DNA from: Thalassobacillus sp. CUG 92003
GTDB lineage: Bacteria; Bacillota; Bacilli; Bacillales; Halobacillaceae
Assembly: GCF_013618635.1 (NCBI RefSeq)
Contig: NZ_JABLSJ010000001.1
Span: forward strand, 496,001-560,000
Direction of reading: 5' to 3'
Length of the DNA: 64,000 nt
Shown piece after piece: positions 33,503 to 44,997 of this stretch. The stretch's first letter is position 1; each line of letters starts with the position of its first letter. A model generated the notes under the pieces. The model did no database searches. It was given only the letters and a program-made list of their open reading frames with translations, and was not told where the DNA came from. The position numbers and the translations under genes were made by a program.

Positions 33503-36500
33503 TTATAGTAAATCCAGAACTTCTTCTTCGGTGAGACTGTTCAGCATGGCTTCCCCAGGCTGGATGATTTGGTCGACAAGGTCGCGCTTCTGCTGCTGCA
33601 GTTTATGGATACGCTCTTCGATGGTACCTTCACTGATCATCCGAATCACCTGCACAACTTTTTCCTGGCCGATCCGATGGGCCCGGCCAGCTGCCTGTTC
33701 TTCGATCGCCGGGTTCCACCATAGATCATATAAAATGACCGTGTCCGCACCGGTTAGATTCAATCCTGTTCCACCGGCTTTCAGGGAGATGAAGAAGGCA
33801 TCGCGTTCCCCTTGATTGAACTGCTCGACCATATCGACCCGGGAATTGGATGGCGTCCCACCGTCCAGGTAAAAGCCGGTCATGCCGATCTTAGACAACT
33901 CTTGATAGAGCATGGTGAGCATGGTAGAGAACTGGGAAAAGATGAGCACACGATGGCCGCCCGCTTTCAATTCCAATGCCAGCTCTTTCAACTGTTCAAG
34001 CTTACCTGACTGCCCTTCATAGTTTTCCAGGAAGAGCCCGGGATGACAGCAAATTTGCCGCAGACGGGTGAGGCCGGCGAGTATTTCCAACTTCCCTCGC
34101 TGGAAACCTTTCGTGGCAATCGTTTCCGCAATCTCCGCCTGAATTTTTTCCAAATACGCAAGATACACTTCTTTTTGATCACGCGTCAGTTGGGAATACT
34201 GCGTTGTTTCAATTTTGTCCGGCAGTTCCGTTAACACATCTTGTTTCATGCGCCGTAAAATGAAGGGCCGGGTCATGCGTGCAATTTTCTCCGGCTTTAA
34301 ATTGAGAAATTGTTTCTTGTTTTTGTAAAAGCCGGGCATGATGGTACGGAAAATCGACCACAATTCACTGATGGAATTCTCTATGGGTGTGCCGCTTAAG
34401 GCAAAACGATGCTGGGCTTTAATGGCACGTGAAGCCTGTGCCGTTTTAGTCGTGTCATTTTTGATGGCTTGGGCTTCGTCAAGAAAGACAGCGTGATAGG
34501 AACGTGAGAGATAAGTGTGATGGTCTTGACGCAGCAACGGATAGGACGTGATATGAACATCATTCGTCTCCTCCTGCGTGATCAAAGCCTGACGCTTTTC
34601 AGGTTCCCCTGTAATGACACTGACAGAAAGGTCGGGTGCGAATTTTTCTATTTCTTTTTTCCAGTTATAAACGAGTGAGGCAGGCGCAATAATCAAAGCA
34701 GGCTGCTCGAGCTTGCCTTCTTCTTTTTCCGATAACAGAAAAGCGATGCTCTGCAAGGTTTTACCCAGCCCCATATCGTCAGCCAGGATGCCGCCCAGCT
34801 CGTAGTATGCCAGCATTTTCATCCAGCGGAAGCCTGTGAGCTGATAATCGCGTAAGTCAGCTTGCAATCGATCAGGGAGTTCGGCGGTCATCGTGTTCGG
34901 TGTTTGCAGCCGTTCAATCAATTCATGATAGCGCGGGTCGCGTTCGTCGCTGCTCGTTTGTAACGTTTCTTCAACTTGCATGCCGCGCGCCTTGGCTACT
35001 TGCAAACTTCCATCCTGAATATCGTCTGCTGAGACATCCAACTCATCGATCAATTCACGGAAACGATCGAGAGAAGGCGATTCCAATGAGAGGACGGCCC
35101 CATCAGAGAGCCGATAATATTTCTTCTTCTCCACCACAGCTTGCATCACATGATGGACATCTTCGTTCGTAATGCCGTCCATGGCAAACTGGATATCGAG
35201 CCAGTTCCCTTCAGAAGACAGGCTGACCGAAGGGGTAAGCTCCGCCTTCTGTGAAGTGATCATGTGTTTGACGGCCGACGAAAGATAAATATCAGCATAC
35301 GATTGCAACAGGGGAATCGTTTCCATTACAAACTGTGTAATTTTCGCTTCATCATCCAAATAAACAGCTTCCCCATCAAATTTAAAGTCGGCATCTTCAA
35401 TTTGCTGCATGATCCATTGCTCGGTTTCAGCATCGCGTTGGATCGACACGTCCGAGGAACGCTCTTTATTTTGGAACGGTCTTAAAACGTGATCGCCGTA
35501 CTGGAAGTAAAGATCGGCTGTCAAAGCCAACCCCGCAAAATCGAGTTTGATCCCAGCCTGCAAGGTATGGTGGACGATGGATTCCCGTGCACTCTCAGCA
35601 TATTGAATCGTAGCGATCTGCTCAAGTTCCGGCAGCACGTACGTCAGTACATCTTCCATGTCACGCTGGTTAATCGGGTGGTTGGCATTGGATCGATAAG
35701 GCAGCAAAGAAAGCAGGGTATCAAATGTATCGAGCTGATCTGCCCCAATCTGATAAAAATGCCCATTATCGTAGAGAAGGGAGTACGCCTTCAAATAGTG
35801 ATAGTTTTTGATGGTGGACATATTCAATTGGTATTGACGGCTTCTTTCTTTTGAAACATAAAACGTCATCCCTGGAATTTCCTGATGCAGGAACGGTCCC
35901 GGCCATTCACCTTCCCGGTCCATGATGCTGCAGGCTCGATCTGATAAAGCGGCCAACAGTTGGTTCGCATAGAAAGGCGGAATGAGCAATGTCCGTGTTT
36001 CTTTAGCTTCCTGAACAGATTGTGATTCATAGAACTGTTCTTGCTCTAAAATGTCAGATAAGAGCTGGACGATTTTCCCGTCCTCTTCCGATAGCACGTG
36101 TTCAGACGGATCATAGCGAAAACGATTCGTAATCCGGTAAGGGGAGCCTTTTGCCAGATGGGAAATCAGTTCACGGATATTCTTGATGACATATAAGTAG
36201 TGTTCGCCCATTTTCACTTCAAGACTTAAGCTGTCATGGCCAAAGACAGAATGGACATGAAGGTAGTACTGGAATTGTAAAGCCTGCTGATTGTGGCTGT
36301 CATTTTGTTCGCGTTTGGCACGGAAACCTTCCGTCAGCCGTTTCGAGAAGTCGCGATCAATGATCTGGCTTTTCTTCCGGTTCTCATTCGAGTCGATGGA
36401 TGGCTGCGCCTGCCCATTTTCGAGCACCGCCCTTTCCCTGATAGCAAGCAAAACAGCTGCAATATGCTTACAACTGTAATAGCTTTCATAAGCCGGACAT

Positions 36501-36712
36501 TCGCACGTGGCCTCTAAATCATCATTCTCAAAAAAGAAGACCCTCACTTCATAATCACGTTTTCCTGTCACGACTGCCCGCCAGGAACGAATCGATTGAT
36601 TATGGGAGAGGCCGAAAACTTTTCCTTTCTGATAGTACTGCTTTCCTCTTTCGTAGAAAATTGAGCCTGTGATGTTGCGAATATCACTAGCTTGAAGTAT
36701 ATATGATTGCAT
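33503..36712 (-). CDS. SWIM zinc-finger SNF2-type helicase
   Basis: A 1069-residue Swi2/Snf2-family DNA translocase. N-terminal SWIM zinc finger (about 60–80: CECPAYESYYSCKHIAAVLL), a long middle region, then the SNF2 ATPase: DDMGLGKT (Walker A), DEAQ in FLDEAQAIKN, SGTPIENS, and the C-terminal helicase lobe with FSQF, LKAGGTGLNLTGADTVIL and HRIGQ. Bacterial relatives (YwqA/RapA-like) remodel protein–DNA or RNA polymerase complexes; the exact target is unknown. ATG 36712 has a modest TTAGGATG site. It is one intact single gene, divergent from prfC. Confidence 0.92.
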   Translation of the reverse strand: MQSYILQASDIRNITGSIFYERGKQYYQKGKVFGLSHNQSIRSWRAVVTGKRDYEVRVFFFENDDLEATCECPAYESYYSCKHIAAVLLAIRERAVLENGQAQPSIDSNENRKKSQIIDRDFSKRLTEGFRAKREQNDSHNQQALQFQYYLHVHSVFGHDSLSLEVKMGEHYLYVIKNIRELISHLAKGSPYRITNRFRYDPSEHVLSEEDGKIVQLLSDILEQEQFYESQSVQEAKETRTLLIPPFYANQLLAALSDRACSIMDREGEWPGPFLHQEIPGMTFYVSKERSRQYQLNMSTIKNYHYLKAYSLLYDNGHFYQIGADQLDTFDTLLSLLPYRSNANHPINQRDMEDVLTYVLPELEQIATIQYAESARESIVHHTLQAGIKLDFAGLALTADLYFQYGDHVLRPFQNKERSSDVSIQRDAETEQWIMQQIEDADFKFDGEAVYLDDEAKITQFVMETIPLLQSYADIYLSSAVKHMITSQKAELTPSVSLSSEGNWLDIQFAMDGITNEDVHHVMQAVVEKKKYYRLSDGAVLSLESPSLDRFRELIDELDVSADDIQDGSLQVAKARGMQVEETLQTSSDERDPRYHELIERLQTPNTMTAELPDRLQADLRDYQLTGFRWMKMLAYYELGGILADDMGLGKTLQSIAFLLSEKEEGKLEQPALIIAPASLVYNWKKEIEKFAPDLSVSVITGEPEKRQALITQEETNDVHITSYPLLRQDHHTYLSRSYHAVFLDEAQAIKNDTTKTAQASRAIKAQHRFALSGTPIENSISELWSIFRTIMPGFYKNKKQFLNLKPEKIARMTRPFILRRMKQDVLTELPDKIETTQYSQLTRDQKEVYLAYLEKIQAEIAETIATKGFQRGKLEILAGLTRLRQICCHPGLFLENYEGQSGKLEQLKELALELKAGGHRVLIFSQFSTMLTMLYQELSKIGMTGFYLDGGTPSNSRVDMVEQFNQGERDAFFISLKAGGTGLNLTGADTVILYDLWWNPAIEEQAAGRAHRIGQEKVVQVIRMISEGTIEERIHKLQQQKRDLVDQIIQPGEAMLNSLTEEEVLDLL

Positions 36713-36961
36713 AAAATCAGCATCCTAACTGAACGTAGTTAGTTCTTATTATAACAGGAGAAGTCATGAGAATTATTCCCTAATCCGAAATTTTTAACGG
36801 AAGACGCTAGTAAACATCATATCCCACGCCCTTCTCTCACGGTTTCTTTTTTTTAGTGAGGTAAGCATTCTATTGGAGCGAACGGCAGAAAAAAGGGCAT
36901 AAGCTCGATTGATTTTATGGAGAGATTATGCTATTTTTCAATAAGTGGAGTTGTTAAATGG

Positions 36962-37017
36962 AAAAGGCCACTCCTGGGCTGGCGTTACCAGCGTCTGCGT
37001 TGGAGGTGGCCTTTTTT
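36962..37017 (+). terminator. Strong hairpin with T6 upstream of prfC
   Basis: AAGGCCACTCC pairs with GGAGGTGGCCTT (one bulge), inner GCTGG/CCAGC helix, then T6. No plus-strand gene precedes it, because the SNF2 gene runs the other way; it may be a leader attenuator of prfC or end a short RNA started at TTGATT-17-TATTTT (36909–36937). The rest of 36713–37129 holds no gene that I can see. Confidence 0.7.
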
Positions 37018-37129
37018 CGTGAACACATAAACTCAAATCGGAACAAATGGAGTGGAAAATCATGTGAGTTAGCGTATATCCTGCCAAGCTTATATATTTT
37101 ATTACCCTACTTGAATGGAGGATATCACG

Positions 37130-38722
37130 ATGAGTATACAAGAAGAAATGGAGAAACGCCGGACGTTTGCGATTATTTCTCACCCGGATGCCGGCAAAAC
37201 GACGATGACTGAAAAGATGTTGTTATTCGGGAATCTGATTCGTTCAGCTGGCACAGTTAAAGGGAAAAAATCCGGCAAATTTGCGACCTCTGATTGGATG
37301 GAAATCGAAAAGCAGCGTGGCATTTCCGTCACATCGAGTGTCATGAATTTTCCTTACCAAGGGTACCAAGTCAATATCCTTGATACACCTGGACACGAAG
37401 ACTTCAGCGAAGATACGTACCGCACGTTGACAGCCGTCGACAGTGTGGTCATGGTTATTGATGGGAGTAAAGGTATTGAAGCGCAGACCATCAAACTTTT
37501 CAAAGTGTGCAAAATGAGAGGCATCCCGATTTTCACATTTATCAACAAGCTTGACCGTGAAGGCCGCGAACCGTTTGAGCTGATGGAAGAAATCGAAGAT
37601 GTCTTAGATATTGAAACGTATCCGATGACGTGGCCGGCTGGAATGGGGAAACGCTTCCTCGGGGTTTTCGATCGCCATAACGAGCAGTTTGTCCGCTACA
37701 CGGGTAATGAAGAGGAACATTACATTCTTTATCAGGACCTCGATAAAGATGAGCATCGGGACCTCGTTGAAAACCCGACCTATCAGGAAGCCCAACAGGA
37801 AATGGAGCTTGTAGCTGAAGCAGGTGACCAGTTCGATTATGAAAAAGTCATGCGAGGCGATCAAACACCTGTCTTTTTTGGAAGTGCACTCGCCCCATTC
37901 GGTGTCGAAACTTTCTTTGATACGTTCATTAATATGGCTCCAAAGCCTGCACCGCGCAAATCGACTCAAGGCATCGTTTCGCCGGATCACGAGGAATTTT
38001 CAGGGTTTATCTTTAAGATTCAAGCCAATATGAATCCTCAGCACCGGGACCGGGTAGCTTTCGTACGTGTCTGTTCAGGTAAATTCGAACGAGGCATGAA
38101 CGTCAGTCTGGCCCGCACCGGCAAAACGTTTAAGCTGTCGCAATCACAACAGTTTGTTGCATCTTCACGCGGCACGGTCGAAGAAGGCTATGCAGGGGAC
38201 ATCATCGGCATCTATGATCCTAACGTTTATCGCATCGGGGATACCCTGGTAACAGGCAAGCAGAATTTTGAATACGATGAGCTCCCGCAATTCCCGCCTG
38301 AACTCTTTGTGAAAGTGACCGCTAAGAACGTGATGAAAGCTAAACAGTTCAAAAAAGGCCTGGAGCAGCTCGTCCAGGAAGGCGCTATCCAATTATTCAA
38401 ACGGTACCGTTTCGAAGACTATATCCTGGGCGCAGTTGGGCAGCTGCAGTTGGAAGTGTTTGAATATCGGATGAAAAATGAATACAATGTCGACGTAGAA
38501 TTGACACAGCTCGGGGAACGCATCCCACGCTGGCTTAAACCCGAACAATTGGATGAATCGTTATTTGATGAACGCAACATGCTGGCGAAAGATCGGGAAG
38601 GCAACCCGCTTGTGTTATTCAAAAACGATTTCTCTCTGCGTTGGTTCATTGATAAACACCCTGACATCGAATTGATTGATTTATTTGAAGTCAATCAGTA
38701 CGATCAATCGCAATCCTATTAA
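37130..38722 (+). CDS. prfC: Peptide chain release factor 3
   Basis: A 530-residue GTPase that removes RF1/RF2 from the ribosome after peptide release. The G1 motif HPDAGKTT (about 18–25), switch [11 protein letters not shown]4 NKLD and EF-G-like domains are visible; the C-terminus matches RF3 rather than EF-G (no domain IV/V pair). Start at 37130 follows GGAGGATATC; the frame opens at 37115. RF3 is absent from B. subtilis but present in many other Firmicutes. Confidence 0.95.
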   Translation: MSIQEEMEKRRTFAIISHPDAGKTTMTEKMLLFGNLIRSAGTVKGKKSGKFATSDWMEIEKQRGISVTSSVMNFPYQGYQVNILDTPGHEDFSEDTYRTLTAVDSVVMVIDGSKGIEAQTIKLFKVCKMRGIPIFTFINKLDREGREPFELMEEIEDVLDIETYPMTWPAGMGKRFLGVFDRHNEQFVRYTGNEEEHYILYQDLDKDEHRDLVENPTYQEAQQEMELVAEAGDQFDYEKVMRGDQTPVFFGSALAPFGVETFFDTFINMAPKPAPRKSTQGIVSPDHEEFSGFIFKIQANMNPQHRDRVAFVRVCSGKFERGMNVSLARTGKTFKLSQSQQFVASSRGTVEEGYAGDIIGIYDPNVYRIGDTLVTGKQNFEYDELPQFPPELFVKVTAKNVMKAKQFKKGLEQLVQEGAIQLFKRYRFEDYILGAVGQLQLEVFEYRMKNEYNVDVELTQLGERIPRWLKPEQLDESLFDERNMLAKDREGNPLVLFKNDFSLRWFIDKHPDIELIDLFEVNQYDQSQSY

Positions 38723-38728
38723 TACATG

Positions 38729-38759
38729 AAAAAAGACGCTCATACGGGGCGTCTTTTTT
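38729..38759 (+). terminator. prfC terminator
   Basis: AAAAAAGACGC pairs with GCGTCTTTTTT. Confidence 0.92.
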
Positions 38760-38828
38760 CTGTTGAACCAGTTAAACGTTATGGCCTGTAAAGGAAAAAA
38801 TTCCGTATATTGGATGATTCAAATTAAT

Positions 38829-38842
38829 CGAATATTTGTTCG
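38829..38842. promoter_or_regulatory. LexA (SOS) box of uvrBA
   Basis: CGAATATTTGTTCG is the Gram-positive LexA box CGAAC-N4-GTTCG with one mismatch, 71 nt before the uvrB start. Predicts DNA-damage induction. Confidence 0.8.
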
Positions 38843-38912
38843 TGTTTATGTTAAAATGTGAAGATATTGTGGTAAACTAGTGATGTATCTCTTACGAACG
38901 GAGGTTGTCGAC

Positions 38913-40892
38913 GTGGAAAATCAGTTTGAATTGGTCTCAGATTATTCCCCGGAAGGTGACCAGCCTCAAGCCATCCGAAAGATTGTCAACGGGCTTGAAA
39001 ACGGTGAAAAGCATCAAACGTTACTTGGTGCGACCGGAACGGGTAAGACGTTTACGATGTCTAACGTCATACAACAAGTCAATCGCCCCACTTTGATTAT
39101 TGCTCATAATAAAACGCTGGCCGGTCAGTTATACAGTGAATTTAAAGAGTATTTTCCTCATAATGCAGTCGAGTATTTCGTCAGTTATTATGATTATTAT
39201 CAACCGGAAGCGTATGTACCGCAAACGGATACCTTTATTGAAAAAGATGCGAATATCAACGATGAAATCGATAAGCTGCGCCACTCGGCAACATCGGCAT
39301 TGTTTGAACGACGAGACGTCATCATTGTCGCGAGCGTCTCGTGTATATACGGCTTAGGTTCCCCGGAAGAATACCGCAGTCAAGTCTTATCAATCCGAAG
39401 TGATATGGAAAAAGACCGTGACGAACTGTTGCGTAATCTCGTCGATATTCAATATGCCCGAAACGATATCGATTTCCAGCGTGGAACGTTTCGCGTAAGA
39501 GGCGATTCCGTTGAGATTATCCCGGCATCCCGTGAAGAACACGCCATTCGTGTGGAATTTTTCGGTGATGAGATCGATCGGATTCGGGAAATCGATGTGT
39601 TGACCGGCGAGATTGTCGGTGATCGGGAGCACGTGGCTATTTTCCCTGCTTCCCACTTCGTAACGCGTGAAGAAAAGTTGCAAAAAGCGATTAAGAATAT
39701 TGAGCAGGAGCTCGCTGAACGCCTGAAAGAACTGCGGGAGCAGAATAAATTGCTCGAAGCCCAGCGCCTCGAACAACGCACCAATTATGATTTGGAAATG
39801 ATGAATGAAATGGGTTTCTGTTCCGGGATCGAGAATTACTCGAGACATTTGACTTTCCGGGAAGAAGGCTCGACGCCTTATACGCTCATGGATTATTTTC
39901 CCGATGATTTGTTGATCATGATTGACGAGTCCCACGTTACACTCCCGCAAATCCGCGGCATGTATAACGGGGACCGCGCACGGAAACAGGTGCTGGTGGA
40001 TCACGGATTTCGCCTGCCTTCAGCGCTTGATAACCGTCCGTTGAAGTTTGAAGAGTTTGAAAAGAACATTAATCAAATCACTTACTTATCGGCTACTCCC
40101 GGTCCGTATGAATTAGAGCACACACCAGAGATGGTTGAACAGATCATCCGTCCGACCGGTCTGCTCGACCCCAAAGTTGAGGTGCGGCCGATCCATGGGC
40201 AGATTGATGACTTGATTGGGGAAATCAATAAACGAAGAGACCGGAACGAGCGGGTATTGGTTACGACGCTGACAAAGAAGATGTCAGAAGACCTAACCGA
40301 TTATTTGAAAGAAGTCGGCATCAAAGTAGCCTATTTGCATTCCGAAATCAAGACCCTCGAGCGCATTGAAGTCATTCGCGATTTGCGGCTCGGCAAATAT
40401 GATTGCATCGTAGGCATTAACTTGCTCCGTGAAGGACTGGATATCCCCGAAGTGTCATTGGTCACCATTCTGGATGCTGACAAGCAAGGATTCCTGCGTT
40501 CTGAGCGGTCGCTGGTCCAAACGATCGGACGCGCAGCTCGTAACGAACAGGGAACTGTCATCATGTATGCTGACAAAATCACAGAAGCGATGCGCTATGC
40601 CTTAGATGAAACGGAACGGAGAAGAACGAAACAGATCGCTTACAACGAAGAGCACAATATAACTCCCAAGACCATCAGGAAAGAAGTGCGCGCTTCGATC
40701 AAGGCGACGACTATCGCTGAAGAGGAGGCGACTTACGATGGTGATAAGAGCATCAAAGACATGTCCAAACAGGAACGGGAACAAATGATAGATAACCTCG
40801 AAACCGAAATGAAACAGGCTGCCCGAGACCTTGACTTTGAAAAAGCGGCCGAGCTCCGCGATGTCATTTTGGAACTTAAAGCAGGAGGATGA
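38913..40892 (+). CDS. uvrB: Excinuclease ABC subunit B
   Basis: UvrB verifies damage handed over by UvrA and forms the pre-incision complex for UvrC. The 659-residue protein carries Walker A GATGTGKT, the beta-hairpin region [16 protein letters not shown], helicase motifs V and VI ([19 protein letters not shown]) and the C-terminal UVR motif ([18 protein letters not shown]) that binds UvrC. GTG 38913 is chosen because GGAGG is 8 nt upstream and the N-terminus then matches the family; the frame opens at 38880. uvrA follows after 7 nt. Confidence 0.97.
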   Translation: MENQFELVSDYSPEGDQPQAIRKIVNGLENGEKHQTLLGATGTGKTFTMSNVIQQVNRPTLIIAHNKTLAGQLYSEFKEYFPHNAVEYFVSYYDYYQPEAYVPQTDTFIEKDANINDEIDKLRHSATSALFERRDVIIVASVSCIYGLGSPEEYRSQVLSIRSDMEKDRDELLRNLVDIQYARNDIDFQRGTFRVRGDSVEIIPASREEHAIRVEFFGDEIDRIREIDVLTGEIVGDREHVAIFPASHFVTREEKLQKAIKNIEQELAERLKELREQNKLLEAQRLEQRTNYDLEMMNEMGFCSGIENYSRHLTFREEGSTPYTLMDYFPDDLLIMIDESHVTLPQIRGMYNGDRARKQVLVDHGFRLPSALDNRPLKFEEFEKNINQITYLSATPGPYELEHTPEMVEQIIRPTGLLDPKVEVRPIHGQIDDLIGEINKRRDRNERVLVTTLTKKMSEDLTDYLKEVGIKVAYLHSEIKTLERIEVIRDLRLGKYDCIVGINLLREGLDIPEVSLVTILDADKQGFLRSERSLVQTIGRAARNEQGTVIMYADKITEAMRYALDETERRRTKQIAYNEEHNITPKTIRKEVRASIKATTIAEEEATYDGDKSIKDMSKQEREQMIDNLETEMKQAARDLDFEKAAELRDVILELKAGG

Positions 40893-40899
40893 ATGCCAT

Positions 40900-43773
40900 A
40901 TGGTCAGCAAATCGATCAATATCAAGGGCGCAAGAGCTCATAACCTGAAAAATATAGATGTAGAGGTCCCTAAAAATAAATTAGTTGTCATGACCGGATT
41001 GTCTGGGTCCGGGAAATCTTCACTGGCATTCGACACGATTTATGCAGAGGGCCAACGCCGTTATGTGGAGTCATTGTCTGCCTATGCGCGGCAGTTTCTC
41101 GGTCAAATGGACAAGCCTGACGTCGATTCCATCGAAGGATTGTCGCCGGCTATTTCCATCGATCAAAAAACCACGAGCCGCAACCCGCGGTCAACTGTGG
41201 GAACCGTAACTGAAATTTATGATTACCTCCGCCTGCTGTTTGCCAGAATCGGACGGCCAACGTGCCCCAATCATAATATTGAAATCAGTTCACAAACGGT
41301 CCAGCAAATGGTGGATCAGATCATGACGTATCCCGAACGCACGAAGCTGCAAATCCTTTCACCTGTCGTATCAGGTCGAAAAGGCGAGCATGTCAAAGTC
41401 TTTGAGCGGCTGCAAAAAGAAGGGTACATCCGCCTTCGCGTGGACGGAGAAATGCGTGAAATTTCCGAGGAAATAAACCTTGAGAAGAATAAAAAGCATT
41501 CAATTGAAGTGGTCGTGGACCGGATTGTCGTGAAAGACAGCATCGAAGGTCGTTTGTCGGATTCTCTGGAAACGGCGTTGGAACTTGGCGGCGGTCATGT
41601 CCTCGTAGATGTTATGGGTGAAGAAGAATTGATGTTCAGTGAGCATCATGCCTGCCCAATCTGCGGTTTCTCTGTCAGTGAACTTGAACCGAGAAAATTT
41701 TCCTTCAATAGCCCGTACGGAGCATGCGATCGCTGTGACGGCCTCGGCACTCAACTGGAGGTTGATTTGGATCTGGTCATTCCTGATTGGACACGAACAT
41801 TGCGTCAGCACGCGATTGCAGCTTGGGAGCCGGCAAGTTCTCAGTATTACCCCCAGCTCCTGCAGAGTGTTTGCCACCATTTCGGCATTGACATGGACGT
41901 GCCTGTTGAACAGCTCCCTGAAGATCAAATGAACCGCGTGCTTTATGGCAGCGGTAAGGAAAAGATCAGATTTCGCTATGAAAATGATTTTGGCCGTGTC
42001 CGCGATAACGACATTTATTTTGAAGGGGTCATCCCCAACATTGCACGTCGTTATCGTGAGACCAGTTCGGATTACATCCGGGAGCAAATGGAAAAGTACA
42101 TGGCTCAGAAGTCATGCCCGAAATGTAAAGGCTACCGGTTGAACAACGAGACGTTAGCGGTGCTTATTAATGGAAAACACATTGCGCACACGACTGATTA
42201 TTCAGTGACGGAAGCGAATGAATTCTTCAGTTCCTTAGAGTTGACGGAAAAGGAACAAAAGATTGCCAATATGATTTTACGCGAAATAAATGAACGGCTC
42301 AGTTTCCTCGAGAACGTCGGTTTGGAGTATTTGACCCTTTCCCGCTCAGCAGGAACGTTATCAGGCGGTGAAGCGCAGCGCATTCGTCTGGCTACGCAGA
42401 TCGGTTCCGCATTGACAGGCGTTCTGTATGTGCTGGACGAACCGTCGATTGGCCTGCATCAGCGCGATAACTATCGTTTGATTGAAACCTTGAAACGCAT
42501 GCGTGATCTGGATAACACCCTAATAGTCGTGGAACATGATGAGGATACGATGCTCTCGGCAGATCATCTAATTGATATCGGCCCGGGAGCCGGTGCTCAT
42601 GGCGGTGAAATCGTGACCCAGGGGACGCCGAAGCAAGTGATGAAAAGCGCTAAATCGTTAACCGGCCAATATTTGTCTGGCAAGAAATTCATTCCCTTGC
42701 CGCAAAAACGCCGTCAGCCTGATGGACGTTATTTGGAGATCAAACAGGCGGAAGAAAACAACCTGAAGAAAGTGGACGCCCGCATTCCGCTCGGCATATT
42801 TACAGCGATCACCGGTGTGTCCGGATCAGGAAAAAGCACCTTGATCAACGATATATTGTATAAGTCGCTGTCTATGAAATTGCATCACGGCAAGCAAAAA
42901 CCCGGGAAACACAAGGATATTAAAGGCATTGACCAGCTCGAGAAAGTGATTGATATCGATCAGTCTCCAATTGGGCGGACACCTCGATCCAACCCTGCCA
43001 CGTATACGGGTGTATTTGATAATATCCGTGATGTGTTTGCGCAAACGAACGAAGCGAAAATCCGCGGCTATAAAAAAGGACGCTTCAGTTTTAACGTGAA
43101 AGGCGGTCGCTGTGAAGCCTGCCGTGGTGACGGTATTATCAAAATTGAAATGCATTTCCTTCCTGACGTGTATGTTCCGTGCGAGGTGTGCAACGGCAAG
43201 CGCTATAATCGTGAAACATTGGAAGTGAAGTACAAAGGTAAAAATATCTCCGACGTACTTGAAATGACGATTGAAGAGTCTCTCGAGTTTTTCGAAAACA
43301 TCCCGAAGATTCACCGGAAACTTCAAACAGTTTATGATGTCGGGCTAGGCTATATCAAACTCGGCCAGCCGGCTACCACGCTTTCCGGAGGGGAGGCCCA
43401 ACGTGTCAAACTTGCGAGTGAATTGCATCGTCGCTCGACCGGCAAGTCGATTTATATTCTTGATGAGCCGACTACAGGCTTGCACGTTGATGATATTTTC
43501 CGGCTGCTGCAAGTGCTGCAAAGACTTGTCGATAACGGAGATACCGTCCTGATCATTGAACATGATCTGGATGTGATCAAGGAAGCCGATCATATTATCG
43601 ATCTTGGTCCAGAAGGCGGCGAAAAAGGCGGGCAAATCATTGCGACAGGTACACCCGAAGAAGTCGGGGAGAATTCCGCATCGTATACGGGTCAGTATCT
43701 GAAACCTGTGCTTGAACGTGACCGCGCGCGCATGGAAGAACGGATGGAGCAAAGAGAAAAAGTAGCTCGCTGA
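40900..43773 (+). CDS. uvrA: Excinuclease ABC subunit A
   Basis: UvrA dimers scan DNA for distortions and load UvrB. The 957-residue protein has two ABC ATPase modules (Walker [10 protein letters not shown] and GVSGSGKST; signatures LSGGEAQR twice), and zinc-binding Cys clusters CPICGF…CDRCDG, CPKCKG and CEACRGDG…[13 protein letters not shown] 40900 follows AGGAGGATGA, which is the uvrB stop region, so the genes are coupled. A frame open from 40831 is only an upstream extension. Confidence 0.97.
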   Translation: MVSKSINIKGARAHNLKNIDVEVPKNKLVVMTGLSGSGKSSLAFDTIYAEGQRRYVESLSAYARQFLGQMDKPDVDSIEGLSPAISIDQKTTSRNPRSTVGTVTEIYDYLRLLFARIGRPTCPNHNIEISSQTVQQMVDQIMTYPERTKLQILSPVVSGRKGEHVKVFERLQKEGYIRLRVDGEMREISEEINLEKNKKHSIEVVVDRIVVKDSIEGRLSDSLETALELGGGHVLVDVMGEEELMFSEHHACPICGFSVSELEPRKFSFNSPYGACDRCDGLGTQLEVDLDLVIPDWTRTLRQHAIAAWEPASSQYYPQLLQSVCHHFGIDMDVPVEQLPEDQMNRVLYGSGKEKIRFRYENDFGRVRDNDIYFEGVIPNIARRYRETSSDYIREQMEKYMAQKSCPKCKGYRLNNETLAVLINGKHIAHTTDYSVTEANEFFSSLELTEKEQKIANMILREINERLSFLENVGLEYLTLSRSAGTLSGGEAQRIRLATQIGSALTGVLYVLDEPSIGLHQRDNYRLIETLKRMRDLDNTLIVVEHDEDTMLSADHLIDIGPGAGAHGGEIVTQGTPKQVMKSAKSLTGQYLSGKKFIPLPQKRRQPDGRYLEIKQAEENNLKKVDARIPLGIFTAITGVSGSGKSTLINDILYKSLSMKLHHGKQKPGKHKDIKGIDQLEKVIDIDQSPIGRTPRSNPATYTGVFDNIRDVFAQTNEAKIRGYKKGRFSFNVKGGRCEACRGDGIIKIEMHFLPDVYVPCEVCNGKRYNRETLEVKYKGKNISDVLEMTIEESLEFFENIPKIHRKLQTVYDVGLGYIKLGQPATTLSGGEAQRVKLASELHRRSTGKSIYILDEPTTGLHVDDIFRLLQVLQRLVDNGDTVLIIEHDLDVIKEADHIIDLGPEGGEKGGQIIATGTPEEVGENSASYTGQYLKPVLERDRARMEERMEQREKVAR

Positions 43774-43843
43774 GTTGATGTTTTGACGACTTTCGAACGA
43801 TTCAGTATCGTGAAAGAGGAGAAACATAACAGGAGGTTCCAGT

Positions 43844-44212
43844 ATGCAAGCCATTGAGATAGATAAAGTTCAACCTTTAATTGACGCCTTTGCAGGAAAA
43901 GACGTCTATGTACACTTAGAAACAACCAACGGAGCTTATGCGAGCCACTTTAATGAAAATGCGTATAACGTAGGTGCGTTTATCCGTAATGCACACGTGC
44001 GCTATCAGCATGGCAAAATCGTAGGAACAGGTGGCTCATTCCGCGTCGGGTTAAAGCTTGATCTCGGTTGGGTCTACGCTGAAGGTGTTACAGACTTTGA
44101 AATGGATGATCAAAATCGGCTGTTAATGGCCGGTCACGATGTGGAAGGGCGCTTAATGGTGGCCCTGGAAATTAGTGAAACACCTTTTTCCCATGAAAGC
44201 GAGGACGCTTAA
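43844..44212 (+). CDS. yojF: YojF family protein (DUF1806)
   Basis: A 122-residue soluble protein of the DUF1806 family, with YVHLETTNGAYASHF and VGAFIRNAHVRYQHGKIVG. Its function is unknown, but in B. subtilis and relatives it is always next to yojG/bshB2, which is also the case here (1 nt apart), so a role linked to bacillithiol is inferred. RBS AGGAGG is strong. Confidence 0.88.
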   Translation: MQAIEIDKVQPLIDAFAGKDVYVHLETTNGAYASHFNENAYNVGAFIRNAHVRYQHGKIVGTGGSFRVGLKLDLGWVYAEGVTDFEMDDQNRLLMAGHDVEGRLMVALEISETPFSHESEDA

Positions 44213-44213
44213 A

Positions 44214-44882
44214 ATGCAACGTCATGTCCTCGTCATTTTCCCACACCCTGACGATGAATCCTTTGGTGCATCCGGTACAATCGCCCAGTTCCGGGAACAA
44301 GGGGTGCCGGTTACGTATTTGTGTGGAACGTTGGGCGAAATGGGACGTAATATGGGCAATCCCATCTTTGCTAACCGTGAAAATCTATATACCTTCCGCA
44401 AGCAAGAATTATTCGAAGCCGCAAAAAAACTAGATATTCAAGTCGAAATGCTCGGTTATCGTGACAAGACGCTTGAATTTGAACCACAAAAAGAAGTGTC
44501 AGAGCGTATCCGAAGCTATATTGACACCCTGAAGCCCAACCTTATCATCACCCATTACCCAGGTTACGCTGTACACCCTGATCATAACGCATTGGGAGCG
44601 GCTGTCATGGAAGCAGTGAGGACGATGGATTCCAACGAACAGCTGGAGGTTTGGGCCCACGCCATTTCGAACCAGCATGAGGATGAATTAGGACCGCCCG
44701 ATGTGGTGCATGATGTCACACCTTACTGGGAGCAGAAACTGAATGCGATTGAAACGCATTTATCTCAAGCATCAGGCATGATGAGTTTGCTGAAAGATTC
44801 CCAGAAAGATGACACGCAAACAAGCGAACAATTAGAGCGTCTTCGCACAGAACGATATTATCGCTTGTCTATAAAAAAATAG
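44214..44882 (+). CDS. bshB2: Bacillithiol biosynthesis deacetylase BshB2
   Basis: Removes acetyl from N-acetylglucosaminyl-malate, the second step of bacillithiol synthesis. The 222-residue protein is a LmbE-like zinc deacetylase with the HPDDES motif (residues 11–16), GEMGRNMG and HYPGYAVHPDHNALG, containing the Asp/His zinc and catalytic residues. Start at 44214 is set by GAGGA 8 nt upstream, within the end of yojF; a frame opens from 44175. Bacillithiol is the main low-molecular thiol of bacilli. Confidence 0.92.
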   Translation: MQRHVLVIFPHPDDESFGASGTIAQFREQGVPVTYLCGTLGEMGRNMGNPIFANRENLYTFRKQELFEAAKKLDIQVEMLGYRDKTLEFEPQKEVSERIRSYIDTLKPNLIITHYPGYAVHPDHNALGAAVMEAVRTMDSNEQLEVWAHAISNQHEDELGPPDVVHDVTPYWEQKLNAIETHLSQASGMMSLLKDSQKDDTQTSEQLERLRTERYYRLSIKK

Positions 44883-44897
44883 GCACCTATCATGATT

Positions 44898-44931
44898 GCA
44901 CTCCATAGAATTTGGAGTGCCTTATTTTTTT
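44898..44931 (+). terminator. bshB2 terminator
   Basis: GCACTCC pairs with GGAGTGC, followed by CTTATTTTTTT. Confidence 0.8.
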
Positions 44932-44997
44932 CAGGAGGTTTTCAGATCTTCTGTTAGGGAATAAATAAACAGGGAATATAGAAAGGAGCATACATGT

